A DNA stretch of 64,000 nt from Peromyscus leucopus (Eukaryota > Chordata > Mammalia > Rodentia > Cricetidae), in NCBI RefSeq assembly GCF_004664715.2, contig NC_051066.1, positions 77,413,147 through 77,477,146 on the forward strand. Direction: 5' to 3'. Under the pieces are notes generated by a model, which searched no databases, was not told the DNA's origin, and was given only the letters and a program-made list of their open reading frames with translations. The position numbers and the translations under genes are program-made. Of this stretch, positions 57,882 through 61,300 are shown in pieces; within the stretch, counting starts at the first letter, position 1, and each line of letters begins with the position of its first letter.

Positions 57882-59312
57882 CCTATTCATTATTGAGCCC
57901 CTACAACATGTTATCCATGGAAAATAGAGAGAGAAAAATAAAACATGGCTATTTTCTCTAGCCTAATGGGAGGGACAGACCAATATGTCATGAACGGCAT
58001 TTCATAAAAGAAGCCTCCGAGGAAATAGGATCAAGTAATAGAACTATACATTTAAAAATTGAAAGACAGGAATATGAATTTTTAGAAGCCCCAGTCAAAA
58101 ACATTGACTAGGAAGGCATAAAATACTTAGGAAATATCCTGTGGAAAAGTGTTGTAGAGTAGTCTGAGAACATCTTTATAGACAAAACTTAGGGACCATT
58201 GTTAGGAAACATAGCTCTGTCTTACTGGTTTGAAGGTACATGAAATGCTTACAGTGGCCAGAGATCGTAAATCCATAACTTAAAGGGCTTACACATGGAT
58301 AGTGCTAACACATAGAACTTACACATGGATAGTGCTACCATGTAAAGCTTATACATGGGTAGTGCTAACATATGTGTTCTTAATCAGTTGATTGAACATT
58401 AAATGATTGAGATGTTTCAAAGAAAGACTTGGTGTCCTTCTCTGGTAAAAATAAGAATGCTTATCACATCTTTGTGCAGCAGTAATCATCTGGAACAAAC
58501 ATGGGCTGCCCACTTCAGATGGGACGTGGACACCCACTTCTACAGCCTTACTTGCAGACTTCACTTATGTACTATCACCTTCCAGGGCCCAGTAGGCATT
58601 TGAGTTGACAACTCCAAAAATACCACAATTATTTTTTATGATTCCTTGAGGAATGTATCTTCAATAATTGTAGCTGTCACTTAGACAGTTTCTTTCAATA
58701 ATTTGACCCCCAACTGGCCTCTTCCTGTCCACACTAGAGCGGGCTGTTCACTGCTGCTGTCTCTTGCTTTTGTAGATTTCTGCTATCATTCTGCATCCCA
58801 ACTACGACCCTATCCTGCTGGACACTGACATCGCCATTCTGAAGCTCCTAGACAAGGCCCGCATCAGTACCCGTGTCCAACCTATCTGCTTGGCTACCAC
58901 TCGGGACCTCAGCACCTCCTTCCAGGAGTCCCACATCACCGTGGCTGGTTGGAACATCCTGGCGGATGTGAGGAGCCCTGGTTTTAAGAATGACACACTG
59001 CATTCTGGAATGGTCAGGGTGGTAGATTCACTGCTCTGTGAAGAACAACACGAAGACCATGGCATTCCCGTTAGTGTCACTGACAACATGTTCTGTGCCA
59101 GCCAAGACCCCAGCACCCCTTCTGACATCTGTACTGCAGAGACAGGGGGCATCGCCGCTTTGTCCTTCCCAGGCCGAGCGTCCCCTGAGCCCCGTTGGCA
59201 TCTGGTGGGGCTGGTCAGCTGGAGCTATGACAAGACATGTAGCAATGGCCTGTCCACTGCCTTCACCAAGGTGCTGCCTTTCAAAGACTGGATTGAGAGG
59301 AACATGAAATGA
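995..59312 (+). CDS. PAMR1: PAMR1, secreted CUB/EGF/Sushi protein with inactive trypsin-like domain (exons 2-11; exon 1 outside window)
   Basis: The ten exons join in frame through GT-AG introns: 995-1171, 8240-8368, 24638-24752, 26401-26618, 30482-30589, 50208-50420, 52100-52166, 55190-55422, 56647-56939, 58776-59312. They encode residues 25-720 in the numbering of the 720-residue family protein; residues 1-24, the signal peptide, are in exon 1 upstream. Domain order is Cys-rich region (25-127), CUB (128-236), EGF-like (238-273), Sushi 1 (280-342), Sushi 2 (346-442) and peptidase S1-like (445-720). PAMR1/RAMP is known as a secreted protein induced in regenerating muscle and reported as silenced in breast tumours; its binding partner is not established. 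The S1 domain keeps His504 and Asp560 but has Thr665 where the nucleophilic Ser should be, so it is probably not a protease. Potential N-glycosylation sites are N96, N279, N316 and N614. There are no frameshifts or internal stops, so the gene looks functional. Confidence 0.97.
1836..2049 (-). repeat. B2 SINE with (TG)n tail
   Basis: The + strand starts with an inverted A-rich tail ('aatttttatttatttatg'). It runs through a (TG)n array of about 40 bases (1857-1897), then 'gaggtcagaagaaggtgtc', and ends with 'accactaagccatctctcc'. The last is the reverse complement of the tRNA-like B2 head. The order fits a minus-strand B2. Confidence 0.8.
3769..4141. repeat. Rodent medium-reiterated interspersed repeat, family name not assigned
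   Basis: The block around 'ggaggtgtggctttgttgg' through 'atgataatggactaaacctg' to 'agcaatagaaaccctaagaca' is one I recognise as dispersed in rodent genomes. I cannot name its family with confidence. It has no coding content. Confidence 0.55.
4187..4224. repeat. (CG)n-(CA)n microsatellite
   Basis: A short alternating (GC)5 run passes directly into about 14 CA units. Both parts alternate purine and pyrimidine, a composition that can adopt Z-DNA. Confidence 0.9.
4385..4452. repeat. Degenerate (TCTA)n tract
   Basis: Repeated 'atctatc', 'tgtctatcta' and 'cctatctatctgtc' units make an imperfect tetranucleotide array. Confidence 0.7.
5311..5482 (-). repeat. Young B1 SINE with perfect 17-bp target-site duplication
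   Basis: A complete inverted B1 starts with the poly-T tail. It reads 'gagacagggtttctctgtg', then the cricetid-type 'tagctttgcgcctctcctgg', and ends 'ccaccaccgcccggc'. The flanking sequence tgcctatggaatttttt occurs at 5294-5310 and again at 5484-5500 without mismatch, which marks a recent L1-mediated insertion. Confidence 0.93.
5520..5567. repeat. (CA)24 microsatellite
   Basis: An uninterrupted CA run starts about 20 bases after the duplicated target site of the B1 at 5311-5482. Confidence 0.95.
5928..6103 (+). repeat. B4/ID-type SINE fragment; long T run at its right edge
   Basis: 'ggggctgtggatataactc' followed by 'ttgatttgaccccgtgtac' resembles the tRNA-derived ID head of B4 elements. A diverged B1-like body reaches about 6079, and 24 T residues follow at 6080-6103. 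Confidence 0.5.
6590..6795. repeat. Compound (CA)n array with periodic interruptions
   Basis: About 205 bases of CA repeats are broken by recurring variants: 'catacaccatacacataca', 'cacgtacaacacac' (near 6680 and again near 6757) and 'cagacacacc'. Long open frames of Thr-His or Cys-Val on both strands are artefacts of this array. Confidence 0.95.
7028..7190 (+). repeat. MIR SINE
   Basis: 'gagcacttactactatgcgcc', then 'aacactttacacatgttaatg' and a polypyrimidine/AT-rich centre, follow the MIR consensus order (tract of small size, transfer from ancient mammalian SINE). It is old and diverged. Confidence 0.65.
7480..7800 (-). repeat. B4-type SINE
   Basis: 'gaggtcagaggacaac', 'ttgttttttgagacatggtc', 'gggattacaaattcacacc' and 'gattgaactcaggtctgg' occur in the order of an inverted B4 element. 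Confidence 0.65.
8240..8368 (+). CDS. PAMR1: PAMR1 exon 3: second Cys-rich segment, residues 84-126
   Basis: The exon has 129 bases, phase 1 to phase 1. Its acceptor AG is at 8238-8239 and its donor gtaagt begins at 8369. It completes Gly84 and encodes [17 protein letters not shown] onward, ending at Met126. Cysteines are at 85, 91, 94, 113, 116 and 125. The end, [14 protein letters not shown], resembles a partial EGF-like module. N96 lies in an N-G-S glycosylation sequon. Confidence 0.95.
9440..9620 (-). repeat. MIR SINE
   Basis: 'gactttgggcaagtcattt', 'tgtctcctcttaaaaatatgg' and 'agagctgattaaatgagatt' match the reversed MIR core and tail. Confidence 0.7.
9756..10083 (+). repeat. B4/RSINE1-type SINE with (CA)n tail
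   Basis: 'gaaatgccttgccttgtaagc', 'gaggacccaagtttgatc', 'gctgggcatggtgg' and 'gtcaggccagccagag' follow the order of a + strand B4-class element. It ends in an interrupted CA array at 10013-10083. Confidence 0.75.
10206..10227. repeat. (TG)11 microsatellite
   Basis: This is a short uninterrupted TG run. Confidence 0.9.
10528..10643 (+). repeat. B1 3' end fragment, poly-A, then (CG)n-(CA)n
   Basis: 'ccctgtctcgaaaaacc' is the 3' end of a B1. About 33 A residues follow (10542-10574), then a spacer ending 'cgcgcgctc', then a CA run to 10643. Confidence 0.75.
11045..11220. repeat. 88-bp direct tandem duplication
   Basis: Copies at 11045-11132 and 11133-11220 have a period of exactly 88 bases. 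I count five differences: ccaagg/ccgagg, ttcgtc/ttcatc, gccgtt/gccatt, caacag/caatag and ggct/ggtt. All are transitions. Each copy carries 'gggacccactatgttatat' and 'gcccaagctgggctctaac', reminiscent of an old 7SL-derived SINE. Confidence 0.93.
11671..11886. mobile_element. hAT-type nonautonomous MITE (URR1-like), diverged copy
   Basis: It begins CAGTGGTTCTCAGCC and ends GGTTGAGAACTGCTG. These are imperfect terminal inverted repeats of the kind found on rodent URR1 elements. The flanking 8-mers agctagaa and ggctaaac share five positions, fitting a decayed 8-bp hAT target duplication. Confidence 0.8.
14180..14221. repeat. (TG)n microsatellite
   Basis: A run of about 21 TG units lies 20 bases left of the LTR-like element at 14241. 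Confidence 0.95.
14241..14726 (-). mobile_element. LTR-like element, copy 1 (solo-LTR candidate with B1-like segments)
   Basis: This 486-bp block is the reverse complement of the blocks at 29947-30425 and 41991-42484. In element orientation it starts TATGGTGATATTGTG (TG expected; the first pair is mutated) and ends TGCTACA. The middle holds two B1-like stretches and a 'ggtatataaggc' TATA-like motif. Flanks gttctt (14235-14240) and gttcct (14727-14732) agree at five of six bases, as expected for an ERV 6-bp target duplication. Confidence 0.7.
14735..16110 (-). mobile_element. L1 (LINE-1) ORF2/3' fragment, 5'-truncated, antisense, split by a B1
   Basis: Reading the + strand, blocks such as 'gctgcaataaatatcaatg', 'gtatccattttcttac', 'cacatccttgccaatatttg' and 'tgatggccattaagcttga' follow the order of an inverted mammalian L1 ORF2 C-terminal region. 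Stops and indels show it is dead. A B1 at 14854-15019 interrupts it. Confidence 0.85.
14854..15019 (-). repeat. B1 SINE nested in the L1 fragment
   Basis: A poly-T tail, then 'ccgagacagggtttctc', 'gctttgcgcctttcctgg' and 'caccactgcccgcc' make a full inverted B1. The target duplication acccctcattc is at 14843-14853 and 15020-15030. The B1 is therefore younger than the L1 it split. Confidence 0.93.
16554..16733 (-). repeat. B1 SINE with 12-bp target duplication
   Basis: A T-rich tail, 'gatggggtttctctgtatag', 'ctggcctagaactcacagag' and 'caccactgcctggc' make a full inverted B1. The flanking gtcctgactttt occurs at 16542-16553 and 16734-16745. Confidence 0.9.
16986..17376. repeat. Rodent medium-reiterated repeat, copy 1 (related to 32047-32519)
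   Basis: It starts near 'gctggttagtttctactgtc', contains 'aaacccagcccaccgtggg', and ends 'gtaagccaaataaacc' followed by 'ttgctttttgac' and 'aatagaaataaaatcagaac'. The block at 32047-32519 has the same start, middle and 'ataaaccctttcctccc' end. The family name is not assigned. Confidence 0.6.
19350..19510 (+). repeat. MIR SINE
   Basis: 'ttggcacttactgctaact', 'ggcattgttctaatacctt' and 'ctcatttggcctttcctg' follow the MIR consensus order. Confidence 0.5.
19927..20160 (+). repeat. B4 SINE (ID-like head plus B1-like body)
   Basis: 'ttagagctcagctggtagagt' and 'gttttgatccccagcaac' form a tRNA-like ID head. A diverged B1 body ends 'gtgagaccctgtctcc' and poly-A. Confidence 0.75.
20680..20732. repeat. 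(CA)n microsatellite
   Basis: An uninterrupted run of about 26 CA units. Confidence 0.95.
21767..21780. repeat. (C)14 homopolymer
   Basis: Fourteen C residues are followed by 'gcccag'. The length may be an assembly estimate. Confidence 0.9.
21870..21980 (+). repeat. MIR SINE
   Basis: 'ggagaggtgaagtaacttgc', 'ttaaggctgcacagctagtg' and 'gctgagcctcag' are the conserved MIR core. Confidence 0.7.
22259..22286. repeat. (TG)n microsatellite
   Basis: This is a short uninterrupted TG run. Confidence 0.9.
23638..23742 (-). repeat. Old B1/proto-B1-type SINE
   Basis: 'gtcttgctctgtaacctggg', 'ccggcctcagcctccttggg' and 'gggattataagtgcatcgtc' follow the inverted 7SL-derived SINE order, with strong divergence. 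Confidence 0.6.
24638..24752 (+). CDS. PAMR1: PAMR1 exon 4: first part of CUB domain, residues 127-165
   Basis: The exon has 115 bases, phase 1 to phase 2. Its acceptor AG is at 24636-24637 and its donor gtagga begins at 24753. It completes Arg127 and starts the CUB domain at Cys128 ([14 protein letters not shown]), with the second CUB cysteine at 150 in HCEW. Exon 5 supplies the rest of the domain. Exon 4 alone cannot be skipped without a frameshift, but exons 4 and 5 together (333 bases) can. Confidence 0.96.
24753..26400 (+). other. PAMR1: PAMR1 intron 4
   Basis: This 1.6-kb GT-AG intron lies inside the CUB domain. It has no clear SINE. A partial 31-bp tandem repeat occurs near 25941-26000, with 'cctagctctcactgacc' at 25950 and 25981. 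The stretch before exon 5 is pyrimidine-rich. Confidence 0.85.
26401..26618 (+). CDS. PAMR1: PAMR1 exon 5: rest of CUB domain, residues 165-237
   Basis: The exon has 218 bases, phase 2 to phase 1. Its acceptor AG is at 26399-26400 and its donor gtaaaa begins at 26619. It encodes [19 protein letters not shown] onward to EEIT, with CUB cysteines 177 and 199. Glu172, Asp180 (in CQYD) and Asp221 (in FRSDGS) sit where calcium-binding CUB domains such as those of C1r/C1s carry their Ca2+ ligands. Calcium binding is therefore likely, by inference from the motif. Confidence 0.96.
26920..27065 (-). repeat. MIR SINE
   Basis: 'gtgaccaagttatgtgact', 'ttggggaaattcttctgcc' and 'gggcctcaattttctaag' follow the reversed MIR order. 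A small internal duplication, 'gagtgctggcttt' twice, lies at 26968-26995. Confidence 0.55.
27386..27593 (-). repeat. B2/B3 SINE
   Basis: An inverted tail 'aaatatttattttatgtgta', then 'ggagttacagacagttgtg', 'gaacctgggtcctctagaag' and 'caagtcatctctccaggccc' give the reversed B2/B3 order. Confidence 0.75.
29280..29770. repeat. Rodent interspersed repeat, LTR-associated type, family not assigned
   Basis: Blocks 'ccaaataaatccacatggag', 'cttaaattatcccatttacc', 'ttttagacaggcacagtaac' and 'acatcttaaaataatattcc' form a pattern I recognise as recurrent in rodent genomes. I could not define its ends or class. Confidence 0.5.
29947..30425 (+). mobile_element. LTR-like element, copy 2, 56 bp upstream of the EGF exon
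   Basis: The 479-bp element begins TGTGGTGGTATTGTG and ends CCTGCTACA. It carries two B1-like stretches and a TATA-like 'tatataag' at 30199-30206. Flanks ctcaag (29941-29946) and cttgag (30426-30431) match at four of six positions. It lies in sense orientation to PAMR1, and the exon 6 acceptor follows at 30480-30481. Confidence 0.7.
30482..30589 (+). CDS. PAMR1: PAMR1 exon 6: complete EGF-like domain, residues 238-273
   Basis: The exon has 108 bases, phase 1 to phase 1. Its acceptor AG is at 30480-30481 and its donor gtgagt begins at 30590. One exon encodes the whole domain, from [13 protein letters not shown] to GYTGQRCEN. The six EGF cysteines are 239, 244, 250, 260, 262 and 271. The Asp/Asn signature of calcium-binding EGF domains is not evident. 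Because the exon is symmetric, skipping it would remove only the EGF module. Confidence 0.96.
30750..31065 (-). repeat. (TG)24 plus B4-type SINE
   Basis: A long TG run at 30750-30798 is followed by 'ggaggccagagtttgatgttg', 'ttgctctcccccttatttt' and 'cactgaatcatctccacagtc', in the order of an inverted B4. Confidence 0.7.
32047..32519. repeat. Rodent medium-reiterated repeat, copy 2 (related to 16986-17376)
   Basis: It starts 'tgtcttagttagcttaactg', contains 'caggacccagtgtggcacc', and ends 'gataaaccctttcctccc' with 'ggcaacagaaaggaaactag'. It shares start, middle and end with the copy at 16986. I could not assign the family. Confidence 0.6.
32694..32740. repeat. (GC)n-(CA)n microsatellite
   Basis: 'gcgcgc' passes into CA repeats with one 'cgcaca' interruption. 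Confidence 0.9.
33832..33859. repeat. (TG)n microsatellite
   Basis: This is a short TG run followed by 'ctctcacacgcacatgc'. Confidence 0.9.
34378..34700 (+). repeat. B4/RSINE1-type SINE with (CA)n tail
   Basis: 'aatgtttgccacacaagtg', 'gaggaccttaggtcaaacc' and 'gtgcacatctgtaatctcc' follow the B4-class order. The element ends in CA repeats at about 34665-34700. Confidence 0.65.
37200..37400 (-). repeat. MIR SINE
   Basis: 'gactctgcatttccagtctg', 'gggcctccattttcctgtta' and 'aataataggtagttctcatgg' follow the reversed MIR order. Confidence 0.6.
38239..38474 (+). repeat. B1 SINE whose tail has become a tetranucleotide array
   Basis: The forward B1 body runs from 'ggtggtggtggcatacaac' through 'gaggtcagcctggtctac' to 'acccagagaaacc' at about 38371. 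Where poly-A is expected there is about 100 bases of TAAG, TGAG, TGAA and TAAA units. Confidence 0.85.
38692..39105 (-). repeat. B1-like fragment, (TG)22 and B4-type SINE
   Basis: An old inverted B1 (38692-38798, 'gagacaagttctcactattg') is followed by TG repeats (38799-38842). A B4-like body follows, with 'gtgctgggattccatgtggg', 'caaactcaggtcctcatgc' and 'ctgagctgtctctccagac'. Confidence 0.65.
40335..40383. repeat. (CA)n microsatellite
   Basis: CA repeats with one 'cata' interruption. Confidence 0.95.
41822..42543 (-). repeat. B4/ID-B1 SINE split by an LTR-like insertion
   Basis: The left part (41822-41990) has 'ttgctactgagccacatccc' (inverted ID head) and 'gtccaggctggccttgaac'. The right part (42485-42543) has 'cttgagtccctgagataac' and 'tgtgccaccagacctggct'. 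Joined, they make one inverted element. The insert is the LTR-like element at 41991-42484. Confidence 0.75.
41991..42484 (+). mobile_element. LTR-like element, copy 3, nested in a B4 SINE
   Basis: The 494-bp element begins TGTGGTGATATTGTG and ends CCTGCTCCA. Flanks ttcccc (41985-41990) and ttcctt (42485-42490) match at four of six positions. It carries the same two B1-like stretches as the other copies. The TATA-like motif is changed here to 'ggtacttaagg'. Confidence 0.72.
42969..43046. repeat. (GA)39 polypurine microsatellite
   Basis: About 78 bases of uninterrupted GA are followed by a purine-rich segment. Such mirror-symmetric polypurine tracts can form triplex (H-) DNA. Confidence 0.95.
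45515..45708. mobile_element. hAT-type nonautonomous MITE (URR1-like) with perfect terminal inverted repeats
   Basis: It starts CAGTGGTTCTCAACC and ends GGTTGAGAACCACTG, exact reverse complements over 15 bases. The flanks ccctagag (45507-45514) and ccctagta (45709-45716) match at six of eight bases, fitting an 8-bp hAT target duplication. There is no open frame inside, so it needs transposase in trans. Confidence 0.88.
46387..46427. repeat. (TG)n microsatellite
   Basis: An uninterrupted TG run ending 'tatgtatatatgag'. Confidence 0.95.
48862..49050 (+). repeat. B2 SINE
   Basis: 'accggagaaatagctcac', 'cagcacccacatggtgggtc', 'cttcttctggcctctgcagg' and 'cacataaaataaagtaaata' are B2 in forward order. 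The first part corresponds to the tRNA-like promoter region. Confidence 0.85.
49384..49645 (-). repeat. B3/B2-type SINE and (TTTG)n
   Basis: 'tttactttattttgtgcata', 'ggggttacaggcagttgtg', 'ggaagagcagctggtgctc' and 'gccaactctccagcgctcc' give an inverted B3/B2. A (TTTG)5-6 array follows at 49622-49645. Confidence 0.8.
50208..50420 (+). CDS. PAMR1: PAMR1 exon 7: Sushi (CCP) domain 1, residues 274-344
   Basis: The exon has 213 bases, phase 1 to phase 1. Its acceptor AG is at 50206-50207, after a long T-rich tract, and its donor gtaact begins at 50421. It completes Leu274 and encodes [16 protein letters not shown] onward to PVCIK. The four CCP cysteines are 280, 315, 329 and 342, with the family Trp at 335 (GEWSG). 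N279 (N-C-S) and N316 (N-G-S) are potential glycosylation sites. The whole module sits on one symmetric exon. Confidence 0.96.
50421..52099 (+). other. PAMR1: PAMR1 intron 7
   Basis: This 1.7-kb GT-AG intron has no clear SINE. It contains short A and C homopolymers (near 50875 and 51147) and otherwise unique-looking sequence. Confidence 0.8.
52100..52166 (+). CDS. PAMR1: PAMR1 exon 8: short exon opening Sushi 2, residues 345-367
   Basis: The exon has 67 bases, phase 1 to phase 2. Its acceptor AG is at 52098-52099 and its donor gtgaga begins at 52167. It encodes [19 protein letters not shown] and on to Ser366. Cys346 is the first cysteine of the second CCP module; the other three are in exon 9. 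Skipping this exon alone would shift the frame. Confidence 0.95.
53320..53440 (-). repeat. MIR SINE
   Basis: 'cttcctgaagttactgggcc' and 'ggaggattgctataaggatt' fit the reversed MIR order. Confidence 0.5.
53470..53680 (+). repeat. MIR SINE
   Basis: 'gctgtgtgccagctgttgc', 'ggaaactggggtgcagagaag' and 'ttaagtaacttcctcaaagg' are the MIR core in forward order. Confidence 0.7.
54776..54821. repeat. (CA)n microsatellite
   Basis: CA repeats with one early 'cata' interruption, in intron 8. Confidence 0.95.
54947..55109 (+). repeat. Polypurine tract with G-quadruplex-type G runs, upstream of exon 9
   Basis: About 160 bases are almost all purine on the + (transcribed-RNA) strand. G runs of three or more lie at 54971-54974, 54976-54978, 54984-54986, 54992-54994, 54996-54998 and 55000-55002, with short loops. 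This fits the general G-quadruplex pattern. Confidence 0.85.
55190..55422 (+). CDS. PAMR1: PAMR1 exon 9: main part of Sushi 2, residues 367-444
   Basis: The exon has 233 bases, phase 2 to phase 1. Its acceptor AG is at 55188-55189 and its donor gtgagt begins at 55423. It encodes [15 protein letters not shown] onward to SCIP. CCP cysteines 414, 429 and 442 and Trp435 (GKWSG) are visible. The span from Cys346 (exon 8) to Cys414 is about 68 residues, much longer than in a normal CCP module, so Sushi 2 has a basic, Lys/Gln-rich insertion. Confidence 0.96.
55423..56646 (+). other. PAMR1: PAMR1 intron 9
   Basis: This 1.2-kb GT-AG intron holds a B4-type SINE with a CA tail at 56172-56475. The rest is unremarkable. 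Confidence 0.85.
56172..56475 (+). repeat. B4-type SINE with (CA)n tail
   Basis: 'gctagggagatagcttggt', 'gctgggcacggtggcatgc' and 'gtcctgtctcaaagaataat' give the forward order. CA repeats run from 56429 to 56475. Confidence 0.75.
56647..56939 (+). CDS. PAMR1: PAMR1 exon 10: N-terminal half of trypsin-like domain, residues 445-542
   Basis: The exon has 293 bases, phase 1 to phase 0. Its acceptor AG is at 56645-56646 and its donor gtaaga begins at 56940. It completes Ile445 and encodes [14 protein letters not shown] onward to IQNLR. The catalytic His is present in VVAAHC (His504), with Cys489-Cys505 as the expected disulfide around it. The activation sequence of active S1 proteases (basic residue, then I-V-G-G) is absent; the equivalent region reads [10 protein letters not shown]. 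This agrees with a non-catalytic domain. Confidence 0.96.
57461..57651 (-). repeat. B1 SINE flanked by T runs on both sides
   Basis: The inverted B1 body runs from 'gagacagggtttctctgtg' to 'caccaccgaccggc'. Its own tail is the T run at 57461-57480. A second run of about 23 T (57629-57651) borders the other end, either pre-existing target sequence or part of a duplicated T-rich site. Confidence 0.85.
57817..57882. repeat. (CTAT)n tetranucleotide microsatellite
   Basis: About 16 perfect units follow a region of imperfect 'ccat' and 'tccat' repeats from 57722. Confidence 0.95.
58289..58378. repeat. 30-bp x 3 minisatellite
   Basis: Units begin at 58289, 58319 and 58349 with a period of exactly 30. 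All share 'ctta(c/t)acatgg(a/g)tagtgcta' and differ mainly in the last third. Confidence 0.9.
58776..59312 (+). CDS. PAMR1: PAMR1 exon 11: C-terminal half of trypsin-like domain, residues 543-720 and stop
   Basis: This is the last coding exon: 537 bases from a phase-0 acceptor (AG at 58774-58775) to TGA at 59310-59312. It begins [12 protein letters not shown] and ends DWIERNMK. The catalytic Asp is present (Asp560 in DTDIAILKL). The active-site block reads [10 protein letters not shown] instead of the usual D-x-C-x-G-D-S-G-G. Asp659 (trypsin position 189) is kept, while Gly193 is Ala663, Asp194 is Glu664 and the nucleophilic Ser195 is Thr665. A SWS motif stands where SWG is usual. N614 is a possible glycosylation site. 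Confidence 0.97.
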   Translation: MSAIILHPNYDPILLDTDIAILKLLDKARISTRVQPICLATTRDLSTSFQESHITVAGWNILADVRSPGFKNDTLHSGMVRVVDSLLCEEQHEDHGIPVSVTDNMFCASQDPSTPSDICTAETGGIAALSFPGRASPEPRWHLVGLVSWSYDKTCSNGLSTAFTKVLPFKDWIERNMK

Positions 59313-59860
59313 CCCAGCTGCAAGGCCACCGAGAAGCTTTTCCTAGCATCCATCTGTATATATGGCTTATGGCTCAGTGTGGACCTGAAGTATGATTTTG
59401 CCCATGACCTTGGCTACAGAAAGGTTTCTGGTTTCAGGGATATACCTCAGTAGGGGGTGAGTAGTGTTTGCTTCCTGGCAGGGAATTGTCTTTCTGACTG
59501 CTTGGAAACCATCCAAAAGATGCCAGGGCTTGCAAGAACTGAATTTCATCAAAGAAAGCCATGTGACTAGAAAAGAAAATTTCCCAGACTTTGTAAACCT
59601 CACAGTTACATGAATGTCATAGTCAGTTCTGGTTGAAAGAGTTGACTTGGGGGGACGACTCTGGGCTGCACCAGGCTTCAGTCAAAGTTCCAAAGAACAG
59701 CCTGCATGGCAGCCCAAGGCAAAGGAACTTATGTGTGGCGCATGCTCCTTTGTATATTGTCACAAGATTTTCTGATTCTTTTCCTCTCCAATCTTCTGTA
59801 CACATTTCAATAAGACAAGGGTTGGCTCTAAAATAAAAGTCCCACTCTCATTTTTGCATG
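59313..59860 (+). other. PAMR1: PAMR1 3' untranslated region
   Basis: The sequence follows the stop codon without a further splice acceptor pattern. It reaches an AATAAA signal at 59832-59837. A T/G-rich region ('catttttgcatgctgttttt') follows, typical of a cleavage site about 15-25 bases after the signal. The end coordinate is estimated. Confidence 0.8.
59832..59837 (+). terminator. PAMR1: Polyadenylation signal AATAAA
   Basis: This is the first canonical hexamer after the PAMR1 stop codon, 520 bases downstream, and a T-rich element follows it. Confidence 0.85.
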
Positions 59861-60479
59861 CTGTTTTTATAAGTTACATAGATTTGGGCCAATGATTTGA
59901 TAAGGGCGCTTCAACATAGAGCCATGGGGTATGATTTTTCCAATGTGTCCATCAAAAGCTGTCTTTTCTATACCAGTCATTGGAGTTTGGAGGGGCATGG
60001 GTCAGGCAAGTCAGATAAGACAGAGAGGACAGTATGAGTGACATGCTAGTTGATCTTGACTGCGTGCTCAGTTGCATGGAGAGGTGTCTAGATGAGTAAC
60101 GCACAGTTCGGTGTCTGCAAGGCTGTTTCCAGGGAGGATTAGTCAAGAAGAGAAGGCGTACCCTGAAGGTGGGAAGCTTCCCACATTCCATCCTAGTAGT
60201 TGCGGGCTCAGATGGAATAAAAGGGAGGAAGGAAAAGCAAGCCAGTGCAGGCATTTTCTCTCTGCTTCCTGGCTGCCATGATGCAAGCTGCTCCCCTCCT
60301 CCACGCCCTTCCCATTACCATGAAGTGAAATCTCTAAGACCGTGAGCAAAAGGCTCTTTCTTCTCTTCAACTGTTTCTCTCAGGTCACAGTAACAGAAAA
60401 GTTAAATGTGGAGTAGCCGATTCCAAGTTCCTATGTTCCATGCTCAGTGTACAACTGCCTTAACCCCCCACAAATCTTT

Positions 60480-60493
60480 TTAAAAAATTACAG

Positions 60494-60537
<44 letters not shown>

Positions 60538-60690
60538 TGTATGCTTTCCACCATGCAAGTGTGGAGGCCAGAGGACAGCTTTCAGAGTTAGTGCTTTCCT
60601 CTCACCATGTGGGCCCTGGAATCAAACTCAAATCATCAGGCATGGTGGCAAGCACAGTTACATACTGAGCCATGTGACCACCCTGTACCT
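60480..60690 (-). repeat. B3/B2-type SINE with (TG)20
   Basis: An A/T-rich tail and TG run (60496-60535) are followed by 'gtgtggaggccagaggacag', 'ccatgtgggccctggaatc' and 'tactgagccatgtgaccacc' in inverted order. Confidence 0.7.
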
Positions 60691-61288
60691 CCACAGGTCT
60701 GTGTTTCCAAAACAGTTGAATCAGAATCATGTGTTTGCTTACACTAGATTTGATCTGCCAAGAACCCAAGGCTTCGAGGTTCCTTACAATGAATATGAGT
60801 GTCCTTGGAAGCCCCCTTCTCACTAGAATGGAGGTAAAAACAAGTTCAACCTGACAAATACTTTCTATGATATTTCTAGTACATTCTCTCCTGGGGCTTG
60901 ACAAACACTTCTAATATTTCCCTCTCTTTTCTCATCACAAGTTTTCTTGTGTCCTATGAGCATTAAGACAATGGGGGGAACTCCTAAATTCATGCTGGGT
61001 CTTGGGCGTGTGTGATGGGTCTTTCCAATTCCTCAGTGTTTTCCTAATGTTTAGTGTAGGGTCTGTTTGGTTTCCATGTGTCTCTGTGGTCCTTCCTGCT
61101 GACAAGGCCTTTCCTCAGCTCTTGTGGGGACTGGCATTCCTAAATCTGGTATTATTATTTGACCCTGGTCTGGGTCACTCAACTTACTGGCCACAGAGGC
61201 AGCTTCTCTAGAGACTGCCAAGCCACATTCCCAGTGGTACCCGCTTTTTACTTTGGAAGCTTGTGGGGGCTGCTCAGTCTTTTCTGTC

Positions 61289-61300
61289 CTATATAAGAGA
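61289..61300 (+). promoter_or_regulatory. TATA-like box, possible promoter
   Basis: 'ctatataagaga' is followed about 140 bases later by a donor-like AAAG|GTATGT near 61433-61440. This is sequence-pattern evidence only. Confidence 0.25.

Larger units (their letters stand above)
56940..58775 (+). other. PAMR1: PAMR1 intron 10
   Basis: This 1.8-kb GT-AG intron holds a B1, a (CTAT)n array and a 3 x 30-bp minisatellite. The acceptor is pyrimidine-rich ('ctgctgctgtctcttgct'). Confidence 0.85.

Noticed and set aside
58289..58378. Direct repeats as a CRISPR array
   Set aside because: Units are directly adjacent with no spacers and the DNA is mammalian. No CRISPR, operon or prokaryotic feature is present in the window.
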